NCBI GenBank assembly: GCA_032718475.1
Contig: JAUCBJ010006967.1
Location: 41,570-105,569, forward strand
Origin: Nemertoderma westbladi
Lineage: Eukaryota; Xenacoelomorpha; Nemertodermatida; Nemertodermatidae
Reading direction: 5' to 3'
Length of the DNA stretch: 64,000 bases
Below are positions 9,422 to 19,770 of this stretch, in pieces (within the stretch, counting starts at the first letter, position 1; each line of letters opens with the position of its first letter). Below the pieces are notes generated by a model that saw nothing but the letters and a program-made list of their open reading frames with translations, had not been told where the DNA came from and searched no databases. The translations under genes were made by a program, and so were the position numbers.

Positions 9422-10294
9422 ATGGCCACAGATACATATATCACTCTACTGTCAGATAGCTCATTGAACACTTATCCCAATAATAATCCTAGTGAGTTTA
9501 CTGTTGATTTAGCCGAAGAATTATATATTGGTCCAAATGCCAAAATTGGACTCGCCGAACTTCAATACCAAGCAACATACAGTAATATTACGCTGCAAAC
9601 TCAAATCTCACTGTCAATCGGGGTAGATGCAAAAGATGCCAAATTATATAGTTTATTTCCTGGTATGCATAACTCTATTCAAGTGATTATTGATGATATA
9701 AATAAACTGTTTAATTCTGAAGCGAAATATAGAGATTTCGAATTCATTTTTAATACAAATAATTCTAGAATTAAATTTAAATTTCCTAAAAAGTTGAAAA
9801 AAATACAATTAAGTCTACGAGGTGATTTAATACAAATTCTAGGCTTAAAACCGTTATTGGATTGGAATCATCCGGATATTCCGAATTGGGATATATACAG
9901 TACCACTACAGTAGATGAATTAAGCAATATAGAACAGCCGATATTAATTTTAAATTATAGCGGACCAAAAATTTCGGAAATTGGCATTTTAGATTTTCCA
10001 GCTCCCACAAATATAACACGTAATAAAGACACTATCTTTATATACACAGATATTATTAAGAGCTCATTTGTTGGCGACGCTTTAGCACCGCTCTTAAGAA
10101 CCTGCCCTTTAACGCAATTAAATCGAAAATATATTAATCACGAATACGAGAGCATTTGCTATTTCCCATTGTTGAATAAAAAACTAAAAACAATCTTAAT
10201 TACTTTACGTGACGGCCAAGGTCAATTAATTAACTTCAGTGGAGGCCGTACTGTTATAACACTTAAGTTAATACGGGGTGGCGGCGATGGATGA
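9422..10294 (+). CDS. Penton-like minor capsid protein 1
   Basis: An intact 290-aa protein. The N-terminus (TYITLLSDSSLNTYPNNNPS, residues 4-23) followed by a 'GLAEL' segment is the hallmark start of Polinton/adintovirus minor capsid (penton-like) proteins, predicted single jelly rolls that fill capsid vertices. It opens after an AT-rich leader with a TATACTGTA motif about 45 bp upstream. The last 17 bp overlap the next gene, which is a diverged paralog. No frameshift or stop is seen. Confidence 0.75.
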   Translation: MATDTYITLLSDSSLNTYPNNNPSEFTVDLAEELYIGPNAKIGLAELQYQATYSNITLQTQISLSIGVDAKDAKLYSLFPGMHNSIQVIIDDINKLFNSEAKYRDFEFIFNTNNSRIKFKFPKKLKKIQLSLRGDLIQILGLKPLLDWNHPDIPNWDIYSTTTVDELSNIEQPILILNYSGPKISEIGILDFPAPTNITRNKDTIFIYTDIIKSSFVGDALAPLLRTCPLTQLNRKYINHEYESICYFPLLNKKLKTILITLRDGQGQLINFSGGRTVITLKLIRGGGDG

Positions 10295-11132
10295 GTTCTA
10301 CGTAAGGCTGCCGAGTAACTCATGTCCAATTGATTTTCCCCGCAATAGCGCTAGTAATTATCAGATAAATTTCCACGGTGCCTTACCTATAAATCCAAAC
10401 GAAAACTGGGTGGTAGGTATAAAAAGTATATTTTACTTAGCAACGTTGCCGTCCATGTATAACAATGTAGAGAATGTTATTTTATTAAAAAAAGGGAAAA
10501 AAATTTTTGAGGATACACTTCCATCTGGTTTATTCTACAGTATCAACGACATTATAGATTATTTTAACACGGGGACATTGAAAGATAAATTACAAATAGT
10601 TGAAAATACTCAGCAAAATAGATTGCAATTTATTTTAGGGAAAACTGTGCGAGAGTTATTTATAGGCCAACAATTAGCCTATTATTTTGGAATTACTGAA
10701 AATAATCTTGGCGCGAATTTAAATCCAAATTTTAAAATTATTTTGAAGACGAAAAATAATATAAAGGGTTATTTAATAAAGGTTATCGGAAATGGAGAAA
10801 AGGCTTACCAGATGGTATTTTTATGCCCTCAACCATCCAACTCTATTCCAGAACCTAAATCGAACATGTACGTGACTACTAATATAATTGAAAATCAATA
10901 TATTAACGACTTTGGTTTAGCTTTACTTCGTCGTGTTGCGATACCTGATGATGTGAAATATGGCAGCGTAATAAATAAAGAATTTGTCAAGGATACAATT
11001 CATTATATCCCTGTAAAAAAATCATATAAGATAACATACATTCATATTGAAATAACAGACAAAGAAGGAAAAGATTTGTATTTTGAATACGGAACAACTT
11101 GTATTACCTTACACTTTAAACGTATAAATTAA
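10278..11132 (+). CDS. Penton-like minor capsid protein 2 (paralog)
   Basis: A 284-aa protein with the same N-terminal pattern as its upstream neighbour (LPSNSCPIDFPRNSASNYQ, then 'WVVGIKSI'), but low overall identity. It starts within the last 17 bp of penton-like gene 1 and is followed after one base by the next frame. Two successive penton-type genes are unusual; one may have become a spike or alternative vertex protein after an old duplication, because divergence is high while both frames remain open. A start at MDEFYV, three residues in, is equally possible. Confidence 0.72.
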   Translation: MAAMDEFYVRLPSNSCPIDFPRNSASNYQINFHGALPINPNENWVVGIKSIFYLATLPSMYNNVENVILLKKGKKIFEDTLPSGLFYSINDIIDYFNTGTLKDKLQIVENTQQNRLQFILGKTVRELFIGQQLAYYFGITENNLGANLNPNFKIILKTKNNIKGYLIKVIGNGEKAYQMVFLCPQPSNSIPEPKSNMYVTTNIIENQYINDFGLALLRRVAIPDDVKYGSVINKEFVKDTIHYIPVKKSYKITYIHIEITDKEGKDLYFEYGTTCITLHFKRIN

Positions 11133-11133
11133 A

Positions 11134-11697
11134 ATGGATTCTGATTTATTTCAAAGATACAGTAAACCTCAATATGGGGGATCAGACTCTAATCTTCCTG
11201 TTTTTAAAGGCGGAAAAAGTACCAGAGGCTCGACGCAAGTTCCTGTTTTTCGTGGTGGTTCATATATTGACCCTTACGGTCAACAAATTGGCGCATTTGG
11301 TCCAAACTTAAAACAACGTCGTTTTCAGCGTTATCGTAGAGGTATGCGGGCAAATCAACACGGAGAAGGTATATTTACAGACGCTTTATCTACATTGAAA
11401 AAATTTGGTAAGCCATTAGCTAAAAAAGTTTAACAGAAAGCTTTACCATTTACCACAAAATTTATGAGACAACACGTAATACCAAAAGGTAAGCGAGTCT
11501 TACATCAGCAGGCTAATACGGTTATTAATAAAGCATTAAATAAAATGAAACCATCAACAAGGTCGGTTGTAGAAAAAGTTTATAGAGATTTAAAGCGACC
11601 CGCTAGACAGCCAATGTCTATGAACATACCTCATCGACGTAGTAAAAAGAGAAATATAAATAGCAAACTGAAACACTGCGAAAAAAGTATTTTTTAA
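11134..11697 (+). pseudogene. GG-motif virion-type protein, split by one stop
   Basis: Two frames (11,134-11,433 and 11,464-11,697) lie in the same phase, separated only by TAA at 11,431-11,433, so a single nonsense change probably divided one ~187-codon gene. The N-half has repeated GG motifs (QYGGSDSNLPVFKGG, VPVFRGG, HGEGIF) and a basic patch. The C-half is strongly basic with a Lys/Arg-rich tail. This resembles adenovirus pVI/pX-like minor virion proteins of Polintons, where GG dipeptides are maturation-protease sites. It sits between the pentons and the major capsid remnant, where such genes normally lie. The exact family is uncertain. Confidence 0.6.
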
Positions 11698-11699
11698 TA

Positions 11700-12020
11700 A
11701 TGTCAATTATTAAGGAATTAGATTTATTTTCTACACAGCCAATACAGACTGAATTTAAAGCAAAACATTATGAAACAATTTACCCTGTATCTAATCTCCG
11801 TAGCGAATCTAGGGAGGTCACCTTCCTTGTACCCAGATCCAATGAATTCTATACGAAACTGCAAGACGCGTTATTAATTACAAAATGTACAGTACGTTGG
11901 GATAGACGACTTGAAAACTCCCATATTTATATGCTGAATTACCCAGCTGAAACTATGTGGAGTGATATTAAAATTCTTTCAGTTTGTCTTACCTTTTTTT
12001 ATTATGGGATAACTGGATAG
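11700..12020 (+). pseudogene. Major capsid protein, N-terminal remnant
   Basis: A 106-codon frame. Residues 1-85 match the start of the Polinton double-jelly-roll major capsid protein: the SxIKELDLFSTQPIQT opening and the 'NYPAETMWSDIKI' segment. Full-length relatives have several hundred residues. Here similarity ends after about residue 92, followed by ~14 unrelated residues, a stop, and AT-rich non-coding DNA. The gene begins directly after the TAATA that ends the upstream frame. Truncation most likely reflects a deletion or a recombination junction near 11,975. Confidence 0.7.
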
Positions 12021-13855
12021 CTACTACTGGCGTTCCGTACTTTACGATATCAAGGAAAGCAATTACCTTCTATACACCATTGCCATATCCCCAGATTTTC
12101 ATACTTCAATAATAAATTGGCTGTTTGAGTAAATAAATAATTTGAATAATTGAACAGAAAGTAGCGGTGATTTTCTAATAGCAGTTAGAGATGTAAAACG
12201 TTTTATGCTTTTAATTAATAAACAACAATTTAGGAAATTATCATGAAACTGAAAGAAATACCTATTAAATACATAATCTGAAAATTTACTTCTGGAAAAA
12301 TTATAAAATATTAATGTTTCAGAATAATAGCTTCTGTTACATTTTTATGGTTAATATGTTTCCACGGGGAAAAATAATACTATTTCTATAAAAACGTTGT
12401 GATAATAAATTGTTAGATTTCGAATAAATCAATTAATATTTGTTAAATAATGACGGTACAGCTACCTTTGTATTTTGAATCTACATATGCAAAATTTAAT
12501 AACAAGAACCGCTATCTGCATTGATAAATAATTTTTAGCATTGATTCTTCCATATATTAAACATATAAATCCACTTAAATTATCTTTTAAAATAAAAGTG
12601 TAAGTCATTTTTCGATAATTTTAGAAATTACATTTTTTTAATTATTTTACCATTTAAATACATAGTAAATTAACAAAACTTAATATCCGTACAACTTAAT
12701 ATGTCTTCTAAGAGATGCGCTTGTTTTTAAATTTTCAGGATGCCCAATTTCTGTAAATTTTTGTCAGAATAGTACGGCTTGTATGAATAGCTGACCCCTA
12801 TGTTACATTTTGTGTCTCACTATATGTATAATTTATATATATGTTTACAATACAAACCGTCACAAAGTGCTACCTTATTTTCAAATTATATTTAGCATAT
12901 GGGACTATGATGTAAGTCACTCTTCTATAACGTTTAGTAAGCATAAAATCCTTGTGGGATGTCCGCCTATCTGTCTAATTCAATGTTTCAACATCAATAT
13001 TACAGCAATTATTTTTTTTATCTGTGCTCATGGATGAGAAAGATGTTCGGTAGATGACCCCCGCATCCGCAAAATGAAAGCATCCTTAAAGCTCTTTAAA
13101 TTGCAGCTTTTCCGTGCAGCTGTGGAGGAAATTACAACTAGTAATTTTGCGGCTCTATGGCAATCCTTGCTGGGCTCTCGCAGATTTACAGATGCTCCTC
13201 TTAGATATTGTAGCTGAAAACAGAACCTTGAATTGGAAAAAAAAATGCAGTACCAAACCAAATACTACATCATTTTGAATATGCCACGCAACCCGCAATA
13301 GTAAATACGATTCCATTTTCATGAGATTTCACTCTCTCTTTGGCACAAATTAATCCTAAATTAATGTAATTATTAATTAATACATAGATATTTTTATGAG
13401 AACCGATATTAATTGACTGTTTTCATTATACCTGTATTATAAAGTAGCACTTTACTTAGTCCTTTTCCAAGTGATCCAGAGATCGATAGTGGTAAAGTAC
13501 AGTAGGCCTACATATAACAACTAGGTATAATTAGTCAGAAACTACATGAGTTACTTAGCGAGGTAACCAAATGGTAAAGCCATGTAAAGAAGATTCAGGT
13601 TTAGGTTCAGTTTCATTGTAAAGCTCCCTAGCAATGTATCGTCTCTCTTGAATTTACAAATATATTATATTAGGCCAGTGCTACTCTTGTGCTACTGTAC
13701 AAGTAGTGCTATATAACAACAACAATTCATTGTTAACACTAACGGCGCTAAGTAAAGTTAAAATTTTTATTACTTAAATGAAGTAAAAGTAAATTAATTT
13801 AAAAATTCGACAATGAAACTACACACTGTGTAATCTACCTGTTTAGTGTTTATAT
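12021..13855. other. AT-rich non-coding stretch
   Basis: No convincing coding frame, RNA gene or mobile element was recognised. Composition is strongly AT-rich with scattered stops in every frame. It may contain decayed remains of the rest of the Polinton, but I could not recognise any. Confidence 0.5.
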
Positions 13856-13859
13856 CGTC

Positions 13860-14130
13860 GGTGATATGGCGAACAGCCAAAGTGCCATTTTAGCTAAAAT
13901 GAGGTTTTAACTGAAATTTGTACTAGAGTACCTTAGGGAGGTGTGATATAAACGCCAAAGTGATACTCACATCCACTGCTTCAGAAAAGAGATGTGTCTT
14001 AGCCAAAGTGAGAATTGCAAATTAAGAGTAGGAGTTGTGGTAAAAACGCCAATCGCTTCTGTCATGTTACTGTACAAGTGTATTTTTTGCTAAGAAAGCC
14101 CAAACTTGGTATGGCAAAAAAGCCAAAGCG
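13860..14130. repeat. Dispersed GCCAAAGTGA motif cluster
   Basis: Five to six variants of GCCAAAGTGA occur at irregular 35-70 bp spacing (about 13,877, 13,955, 13,998, 14,050, 14,095, 14,122). Most are preceded by an A-rich tract. It may be an old minisatellite or a cluster of binding sites. No gene is present. Confidence 0.45.
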
Positions 14131-14339
14131 ATGACTTAACATAGTTTGCCAGTGTAGGCCTATATTCCGGCTGTAGTCCGGAGAATAAATGGTTGGCTAA
14201 ACTTTCAGTTTGTATTGAAATTCATTATAAAACATCATACTGGCTGCTACAATTCCATTGTAGCATTTAGCTCGTGTTCCTGTAGCTATTATTAGTTTGT
14301 TTGTTGGTGGCTGAATGCCTGGGTTTGTGGCTAGTTTGT

Positions 14340-15121
14340 AACATGGTGCGTAACTAGAGAAACATGGTGTAACTAGAAAAACAAGGTGTAACTAAAGAAA
14401 CATGGTGTAACTAGAGAAACATGGTGTAACTAGAGAAACATGGTGTAACTAGAGAAACATGGTGTAACTAGAGAAACATGGTGTAACTAGAGAAACATGG
14501 TGTAACTAGAGAAACATGGTGTAACTAGAGAAACATGGTGTAACTAGAGAAACATGGTGTAACTAGAGAAACATGGTGTAACTAGAGAAACATGGTGTAA
14601 CTAGAGAAACATGGTGTAACTAGAGAAACATGGTGTAACTAGAGAAACATGGTGTAACTACAGAAACATGGTGTAACTAGAGAAACATTATGTAACTTGA
14701 GAAACATGGTGTAACTAGAGAAACATGGTGTAACTAGAGAAACATGGTGTAACTAGAGAAACATGGTGTAACTAAAGAAACATGGTGTAACTAGAGAAAC
14801 ATGGTGAAACTAGTGCAACATGGTGAAACTAGTGTAAAATTGTGTAACCAGTGTAAAATGGTGTAACTAGTGTAAAATGGTGTAACTAGTGTAACATGGT
14901 GTAACTAGTGTAACATGGTGTAACTAGTGTAAAATGGTGTAACTAGAGAAACATGGTGAAACTAGTGCAACATGGTGTAACTAGTGTAAAATGGTGTAAC
15001 CAGTGTAAAATGGTGTAACTAGTATAAAATGGTGTAACTAGTGTAAAATGGTGTATCTAGTGTAACATGGTGTAACTAGTGTAACATGGTGTAACTAGTG
15101 TAAAATGGTGTAACTAGTGCA
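14340..15121. repeat. 19-20-bp minisatellite (AACATGGTGTAACTAGAGAA)
   Basis: About 24 near-perfect 20-bp units run to about 14,810, then a second type with a 19-bp unit (GTGTAACATGGTGTAACTA) continues to 15,121, with some interspersed 20-mers. Units are head to tail without unique spacers, so this is not a CRISPR array. The two-period structure suggests sequential expansion of two variants. Confidence 0.95.
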
Positions 15122-15867
15122 ATGAAAAAAGAATTAGTGTATGAAAAAAGAATTATTTTCTGAAATATCATCTTCATGCTGCAATTTTTGCAAAAATTAA
15201 ACACAAAAATGTGATTATCTCGAAATTATATTTTTGCACCTTAGTTGATTTTCCATATCACAGCACCGACGATATTATTGCACTCTTCACTATGAAATCC
15301 TCGTTTCACTTGGATTTTAAAACAACTTCCACTTGAATTTATTTCTAGATTACTCTACATGAAATAAAAATGTTAATTAAAAGGTCAGTTTTTTCAAGCA
15401 CTACTTCTTACAATACAGCTCATAGATTCGGAATAAATACTTTGCAGCTATTTGTAATATTCCTAGTAATTTAAGGGACAAGCTTGTTTTAAATTAATCA
15501 GAAACAATATTTTTGGAAAATTTTGCACAAAATTCCGTACGCAAGTAGCTTGTTTTAGTTGTTTTCATGTAATAATTCAAATTGCCAGAATACAAACCGT
15601 CAAAAAAAGCTACGCAACATTTGGGCTTGTATACCTGTTAGTTAGTTACTTAATTACTCGATTATATGATTACTAATTAGCTTTATTATCCAGCTTGTAT
15701 AACCATATCGAAATTTAATTGTTTTGCGTTATTGTATCACGCTAAATGGGGTTATCAACTAGCTTGTCAGATTATGGTAGCATTGTAGCCACTTTGTCAC
15801 CATTGCTACCTAAGTAGCAAGGGTGCCACTCATGGTAGCTGAACCGACAGTTTCATATTCTGCATAG

Positions 15868-15915
15868 GTAGCAAGGACGCCAGTCCCTTTTTAGTGAGAA
15901 TGGCGTCCTTGCTAC
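15868..15915. other. 15-bp perfect stem hairpin
   Basis: GTAGCAAGGACGCCA (15,868-15,882) is followed, after an 18-nt loop, by its exact reverse complement (15,901-15,915). Related GTAGCAAGG/CCATTGCTAC inverted pieces lie just upstream at 15,775-15,840. This looks like a foldback/MITE terminus or a cruciform-forming repeat; no flanking gene suggests a terminator role. Confidence 0.7.
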
Positions 15916-16054
15916 GTTTTGTGTCCATATATATATAAAATTAAATCAATTTATCAAGAGATTAAATAATATTGTATAATCTGAGGCGAATCGGAGCAGC
16001 ACTTAAGCTGCTTAGCGATAGTCCAGGCATTATTAAAAAATAACGGAAAGATAA

Positions 16055-16380
16055 ACCAATACGAAAAAAAAGGCAATTAAATACTGGTATTGAAGAAAAA
16101 GATAATAAAAACCAGTAAGAAAAAGGCAAGTAAATCATGGTAATAAAAAAGGAAAGTCAAAAATTTTATAGGTAATAAAGAAAAAATGAATTGTAAAACC
16201 CAGGTAAAAAAAGGCATTTTAAAACTGGTGATAAAATAAGAATGTCAAAACTAATAATAAGAAATGGGAAGAAAAACAGTAAGAAAAAACGGCAAGTAAA
16301 GTCTGGTGGTATGCCTAATAAAAAAGGAAAGTAAAAACTGGAAATTGGTAATAGAAAAGGAAAGTAAAAACTGATAGATT
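16055..16380. repeat. A-rich degenerate tandem repeats
   Basis: Repeated AAAAAGGCAAGTAAA / AAACTGGTAATA-type segments about 35-45 bp long. The unit is degenerate and could be derived from LINE tails or a short SINE. Long minus-strand reading through this stretch is spurious. Confidence 0.6.
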
Positions 16381-16529
16381 GCACAACCACTGATAACTCC
16401 TTGGTTTGGCCACTGGTTCCTATTGCTACTTTGACCTTTCTATCTAAACCATGTACCGGTACTTCACACATTCGTTTAAGTCTCTCTCTATGGGTTGTGA
16501 ACTCATAACTATAACATATATAACTCATA

Positions 16530-17990
16530 ACATAACAATTTTTGATCAATCTCCATGCCTGGGATGATTGCCTGCTGTCGTCAGCATCATTGATGGCATC
16601 AACCTGTTGGTTTATTAGCTCCTGTAAATTGACAGAGTACTGCCTGTTCCGGGACGTAGATGCAGCCTTAACTGCATTCTTGGCCGCTGTAGTCTGTTTG
16701 AGTCGGGACTCTTTCTGTGCCTTGTAGAGGTTATTTCGGCACTTCTGAATTTTGTTGTCAGTCCAGGGGGCGGCCCGTTTCCTGTTTCGAGGGTATACGG
16801 GAACTGTTTCTGAAGCTGCTAACTTAACTGCCTCTGTGAAGGCAGTATAGCCCTCACAGTGATCAGCCACCTCAGAGGCAAGAACCTCATACCTGTTGCT
16901 CAGCTGTAGTGTGAAGCTGGATCTCAAACTTGGCTGTTGCAACAGAGAGGACCAGTCATGCCGCGGCAAGGCAGATTTTGTTGTTCTGCTAGCACGCAGA
17001 CTAAGTCTTACCTTGGCCACAATAAGGCGGTGATCACTGGAGAAGGGTCGTAGTGTAAATGCATTACAGTCTTGTATAGAGCTCCTGTATTTCCTACGAA
17101 ACAGGATATGATCTATCTGGGACTTGTGACCACTGGGTCCACTATGAGTCCATAGCTTTCCAGTTTGCTTCTTGAACTGGGTTCCAGCCGAAAACAATCC
17201 ATTTCCAGAGATAAAATCCTGAAGATGGACGGAATTTCGGTTAACACTATTGCTATAGACCCAGGGCGATGTAGGTGATTGATGCAGACTTGCATTAAAG
17301 TCTCCCTGGAATGTTAAGAAATTTTGCTGATCCACTTCATCAGTAGCTGCTTGTAGATTCTGGTAGAAATTTTCCACTTCCTCTACAGGGGCAACACGAG
17401 TTGGAGAGTAGCACACAATCAGAACCACCTTAGGAAACTTCTTAGCCAGTCTTCCAGAACATGAGAAGTGGCAACGGATGATGCGGTTAGAGATTTGGTC
17501 TATTTTGTCCAATGCTGCATGTGCAGTTGGATTCATCAATAGACCAATTCCACCATTGCCACTATCATCTGCTGAATGCGATGGCGAGTCGCCAACCGCC
17601 CCCCATGTCCTTAATCAGAACATCACCAGTCTGTCCAGTCTGCATTCGGTGCTCTTGAACACCCACTGCACTAAGAGAAAGCTTATCTGCCAAGGCAGTC
17701 AGCTCACCTTGTCGCTTTGGGGACCCGAGTGTTAGGGTGTTTACTGAGGCTAGTCTAGTGACTTGCATCAGATTCACCAATGGCTTTGTTGGTTGGGGTG
17801 GAACATGAGAGTAGCCTCCAACTCCAGAATCCCTCTCCCCCTCACAATCTGGCCTCCTTGGTTACCCAGGGTTTGGGCCAGAAAGGGCATCAGGAAAGGG
17901 ACTCAAAGAATTGTTTGCCGCTCTCTCTCCAGTAGGGGGTGAGACAGGCAGCCGGTCAGGAGATAACTGACGCCTGTGAGGCTGATTGTG
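16530..17990 (-). mobile_element. Non-LTR retrotransposon, 5' part with endonuclease
   Basis: A minus-strand AP-like endonuclease (EEP fold) domain. The N-terminal strand with catalytic Glu (AVGVQEHRMQ) lies in a frame ending at 17,565. The rest lies in a second frame from about 17,539: QGDFNASL, 'SQIDHILF' and the terminal SDHRLIVAKV motif. A 1-bp-type frameshift near 17,560 separates them. A GC-richer 5' leader extends to about 17,990. Similarity stops near 16,530 (RLIKN) before any reverse transcriptase, where unrelated A-rich repeats take over. Keeping the 5' part and losing the 3' part is opposite to the usual LINE 5' truncation. Confidence 0.8.
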
Positions 17991-18175
17991 TCCATAAATA
18001 TATTACATTACATATATTACATAAATATAAATTTAAAACAAAACATAAATGCAAATTAAATCTAAAATAACCTGTTAAAAACCAAAAGTAATTTTGCTAA
18101 TGATGGGAAACTAATTCGAGTCTGATAGGGTTAGTCAATTTTTTTATCATTTTTGAATAGATTTAATTATTGTTT

Positions 18176-19223
18176 TCAACTATAATACATAATCAATTCA
18201 TAAATTTCAAAACACTTACTCTTATATGGTCTAGTGAGAAAAAGAGCGACGTGAACTGCCACGACGAAAATACGTGATATGATAATGGCCATGAGGTACC
18301 GAACATAGAACAAATATAATGTGCAATCAATCCACCCTATGTCAAGTTTCCTCTGGGCCTCAATCACAGAATGAAGAATTTTCTCATCCTTCACAAGAAA
18401 CATGGCATCTGCTGGAGTCTTATCATGAAACTCAATCATTGAGTTTACCTCCTTCTCCTGTCTCTCTAGAGATGAACAAAGGGTGGTAGTTTTGCAGAAT
18501 CTCTTGATAGCCTCTCTGGCCAAGGAGATCTTGGATCGTAGGTGAGATGATATTTCATCTGCTGCACCAGTTGATCCAGATCTGAACTGAAAGAACCGCA
18601 GTAGGCACTTCAGGTGGCCATCTAAACTTTCACCCTTTGTGGAGAACCTATACATGGGTCGGATCAAACCTTAGGTCAAAATCATGTATAGCAAGCTTGC
18701 TCTTAACTGATTGCACACCCCAGTTATAGCCAGGTGTGACACCCTTCCCAACCACCTCTTCGCAATCACTATCATCATCAATAACTCTGGGGCATTTAGG
18801 AGGTGGTATGATCTCTCCTTCACTATCAACATCATCTGAGGAAAAACAAAAATCCAAGTTCCTCCAACAACCTTTATCCTTAAGGACAGAGTCGCACCTT
18901 GCAAGGATGACTGAACAAGGGGTGGTAGGGGAAGGCAAGTTTATCATTGAAGGTGATGCTGAAAGTGAAGGAAGATATACAACAATCTGCCCCTCATTAA
19001 GGTCTCCGTTGCCAATACCAGTGGGACTGGTTGCAGTTACCGTACTGGTAATAAGTTGACTAGACCTAAAATTTGCAGCATAACTGCTATTAGTGGTACT
19101 AGTAGTGCCCATTAACAGTGGCACTAACAGTGGTACTGATTGGTACACTAGACGGAGCTCTAGAAGTACCACTAATATCAGCTTGCAAAACCCCATCACA
19201 AGTAATGGAGCCTCTGATACCAC
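18176..19223 (-). CDS. Two overlapping unknown frames, possibly one gene
   Basis: Frames at 18,648-19,223 and 18,176-18,667 overlap by 20 bp and look like one coding region with a frameshift at the FDLRFDP/IRPMYRFS junction. The upstream part has a Ser/Thr-rich region and an acidic segment (SSDDVDSEGE, DDDSDCEE), as in nuclear or scaffold proteins. The downstream part is charged and helical up to about 18,320, then turns hydrophobic and may be intron sequence. I do not recognise a family. It could be a host-gene exon or an unidentified transposon protein. Confidence 0.3.
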
Positions 19224-19489
19224 TACCTGCCTATGTTTCTATATTTTATAAAGTCATTGCCTCTTAATGATATAACTTTGTTTAGGACACCCTTATCAAC
19301 TTTTTTATTTGTATTTTTATTGGTATTTGCCCCGAGAGCTGACTCGGCAAAAAAGCACCCCCCAACCCCCACTATGGATTACATTAGCAATGCGGAGGTC
19401 CGGCCACTAGAGGCCAGTGGAATTACCGGACACAATCGGACAATCATTTTCACATATATACATATAATAAATACAATGCAATTATACGA

Positions 19490-19770
19490 ATTCAGTTCAT
19501 ATAGGTATCAAGTATAATTGCTTTATTTTCAGTTACTTTTACACATTTCATAAAGGTATTAAGTATAATTGCAGTAATTCAAGTTTCTTTTTTACTCAGT
19601 TCATAAAGATGCCAAATATAATTGCTTTACTCAAGCAAGTATAATTGCAGTAATTCAAGGTACTTTTTTACTCAGTTCATAAAGGTGTCAAATATAATTG
19701 CTCTACTCCAGTTAATTTTATTCAGTTCATAAAGGTTTAGAATTATAATTGCACAATTTCAATTTACTTT
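19490..19770. repeat. ~60-bp tandem repeat, AGTTCATAAAGGT
   Basis: Five imperfect units share CAGTTCATAAAGGT followed by ATATAATTGC and a T-rich tail. AT-rich minisatellite with no coding capacity. Confidence 0.75.

Larger units (their letters stand above)
3707..12020 (+). mobile_element. Decayed Polinton/Maverick (adintovirus-like) element
   Basis: Nine collinear plus-strand frames fit the Polinton gene repertoire: an A32/FtsK-type packaging ATPase, a retroviral-type integrase with chromo-like tail, single-jelly-roll penton-like proteins, basic virion-type proteins and the N-terminus of a major capsid protein. No protein-primed DNA polymerase B, adenain-type protease or terminal inverted repeats were seen. 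The capsid gene stops early and the integrase lacks its N-terminal half. It is therefore a defective copy, with younger MITEs and a minisatellite inserted at 6.9-9.25 kb. Outer borders are unknown; the coordinates are those of the first and last recognised genes. Confidence 0.85.

Noticed and set aside
13556-13640. tRNA-like stretch GGTAACCAAATGGTAAAGCC
   Set aside because: No cloverleaf with a proper T arm and acceptor stem could be drawn.
14340-15121. CRISPR-like regular repeats
   Set aside because: Units are directly head to tail with no unique spacers, the DNA is eukaryotic, and there are no cas-type genes.
16166-16500. Hydrophobic C-terminal extension of the LINE endonuclease frame (Phe/Tyr-rich)
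   Set aside because: It reads through the A-rich repeat region after LINE similarity ends near 16,530; not a real transmembrane domain.
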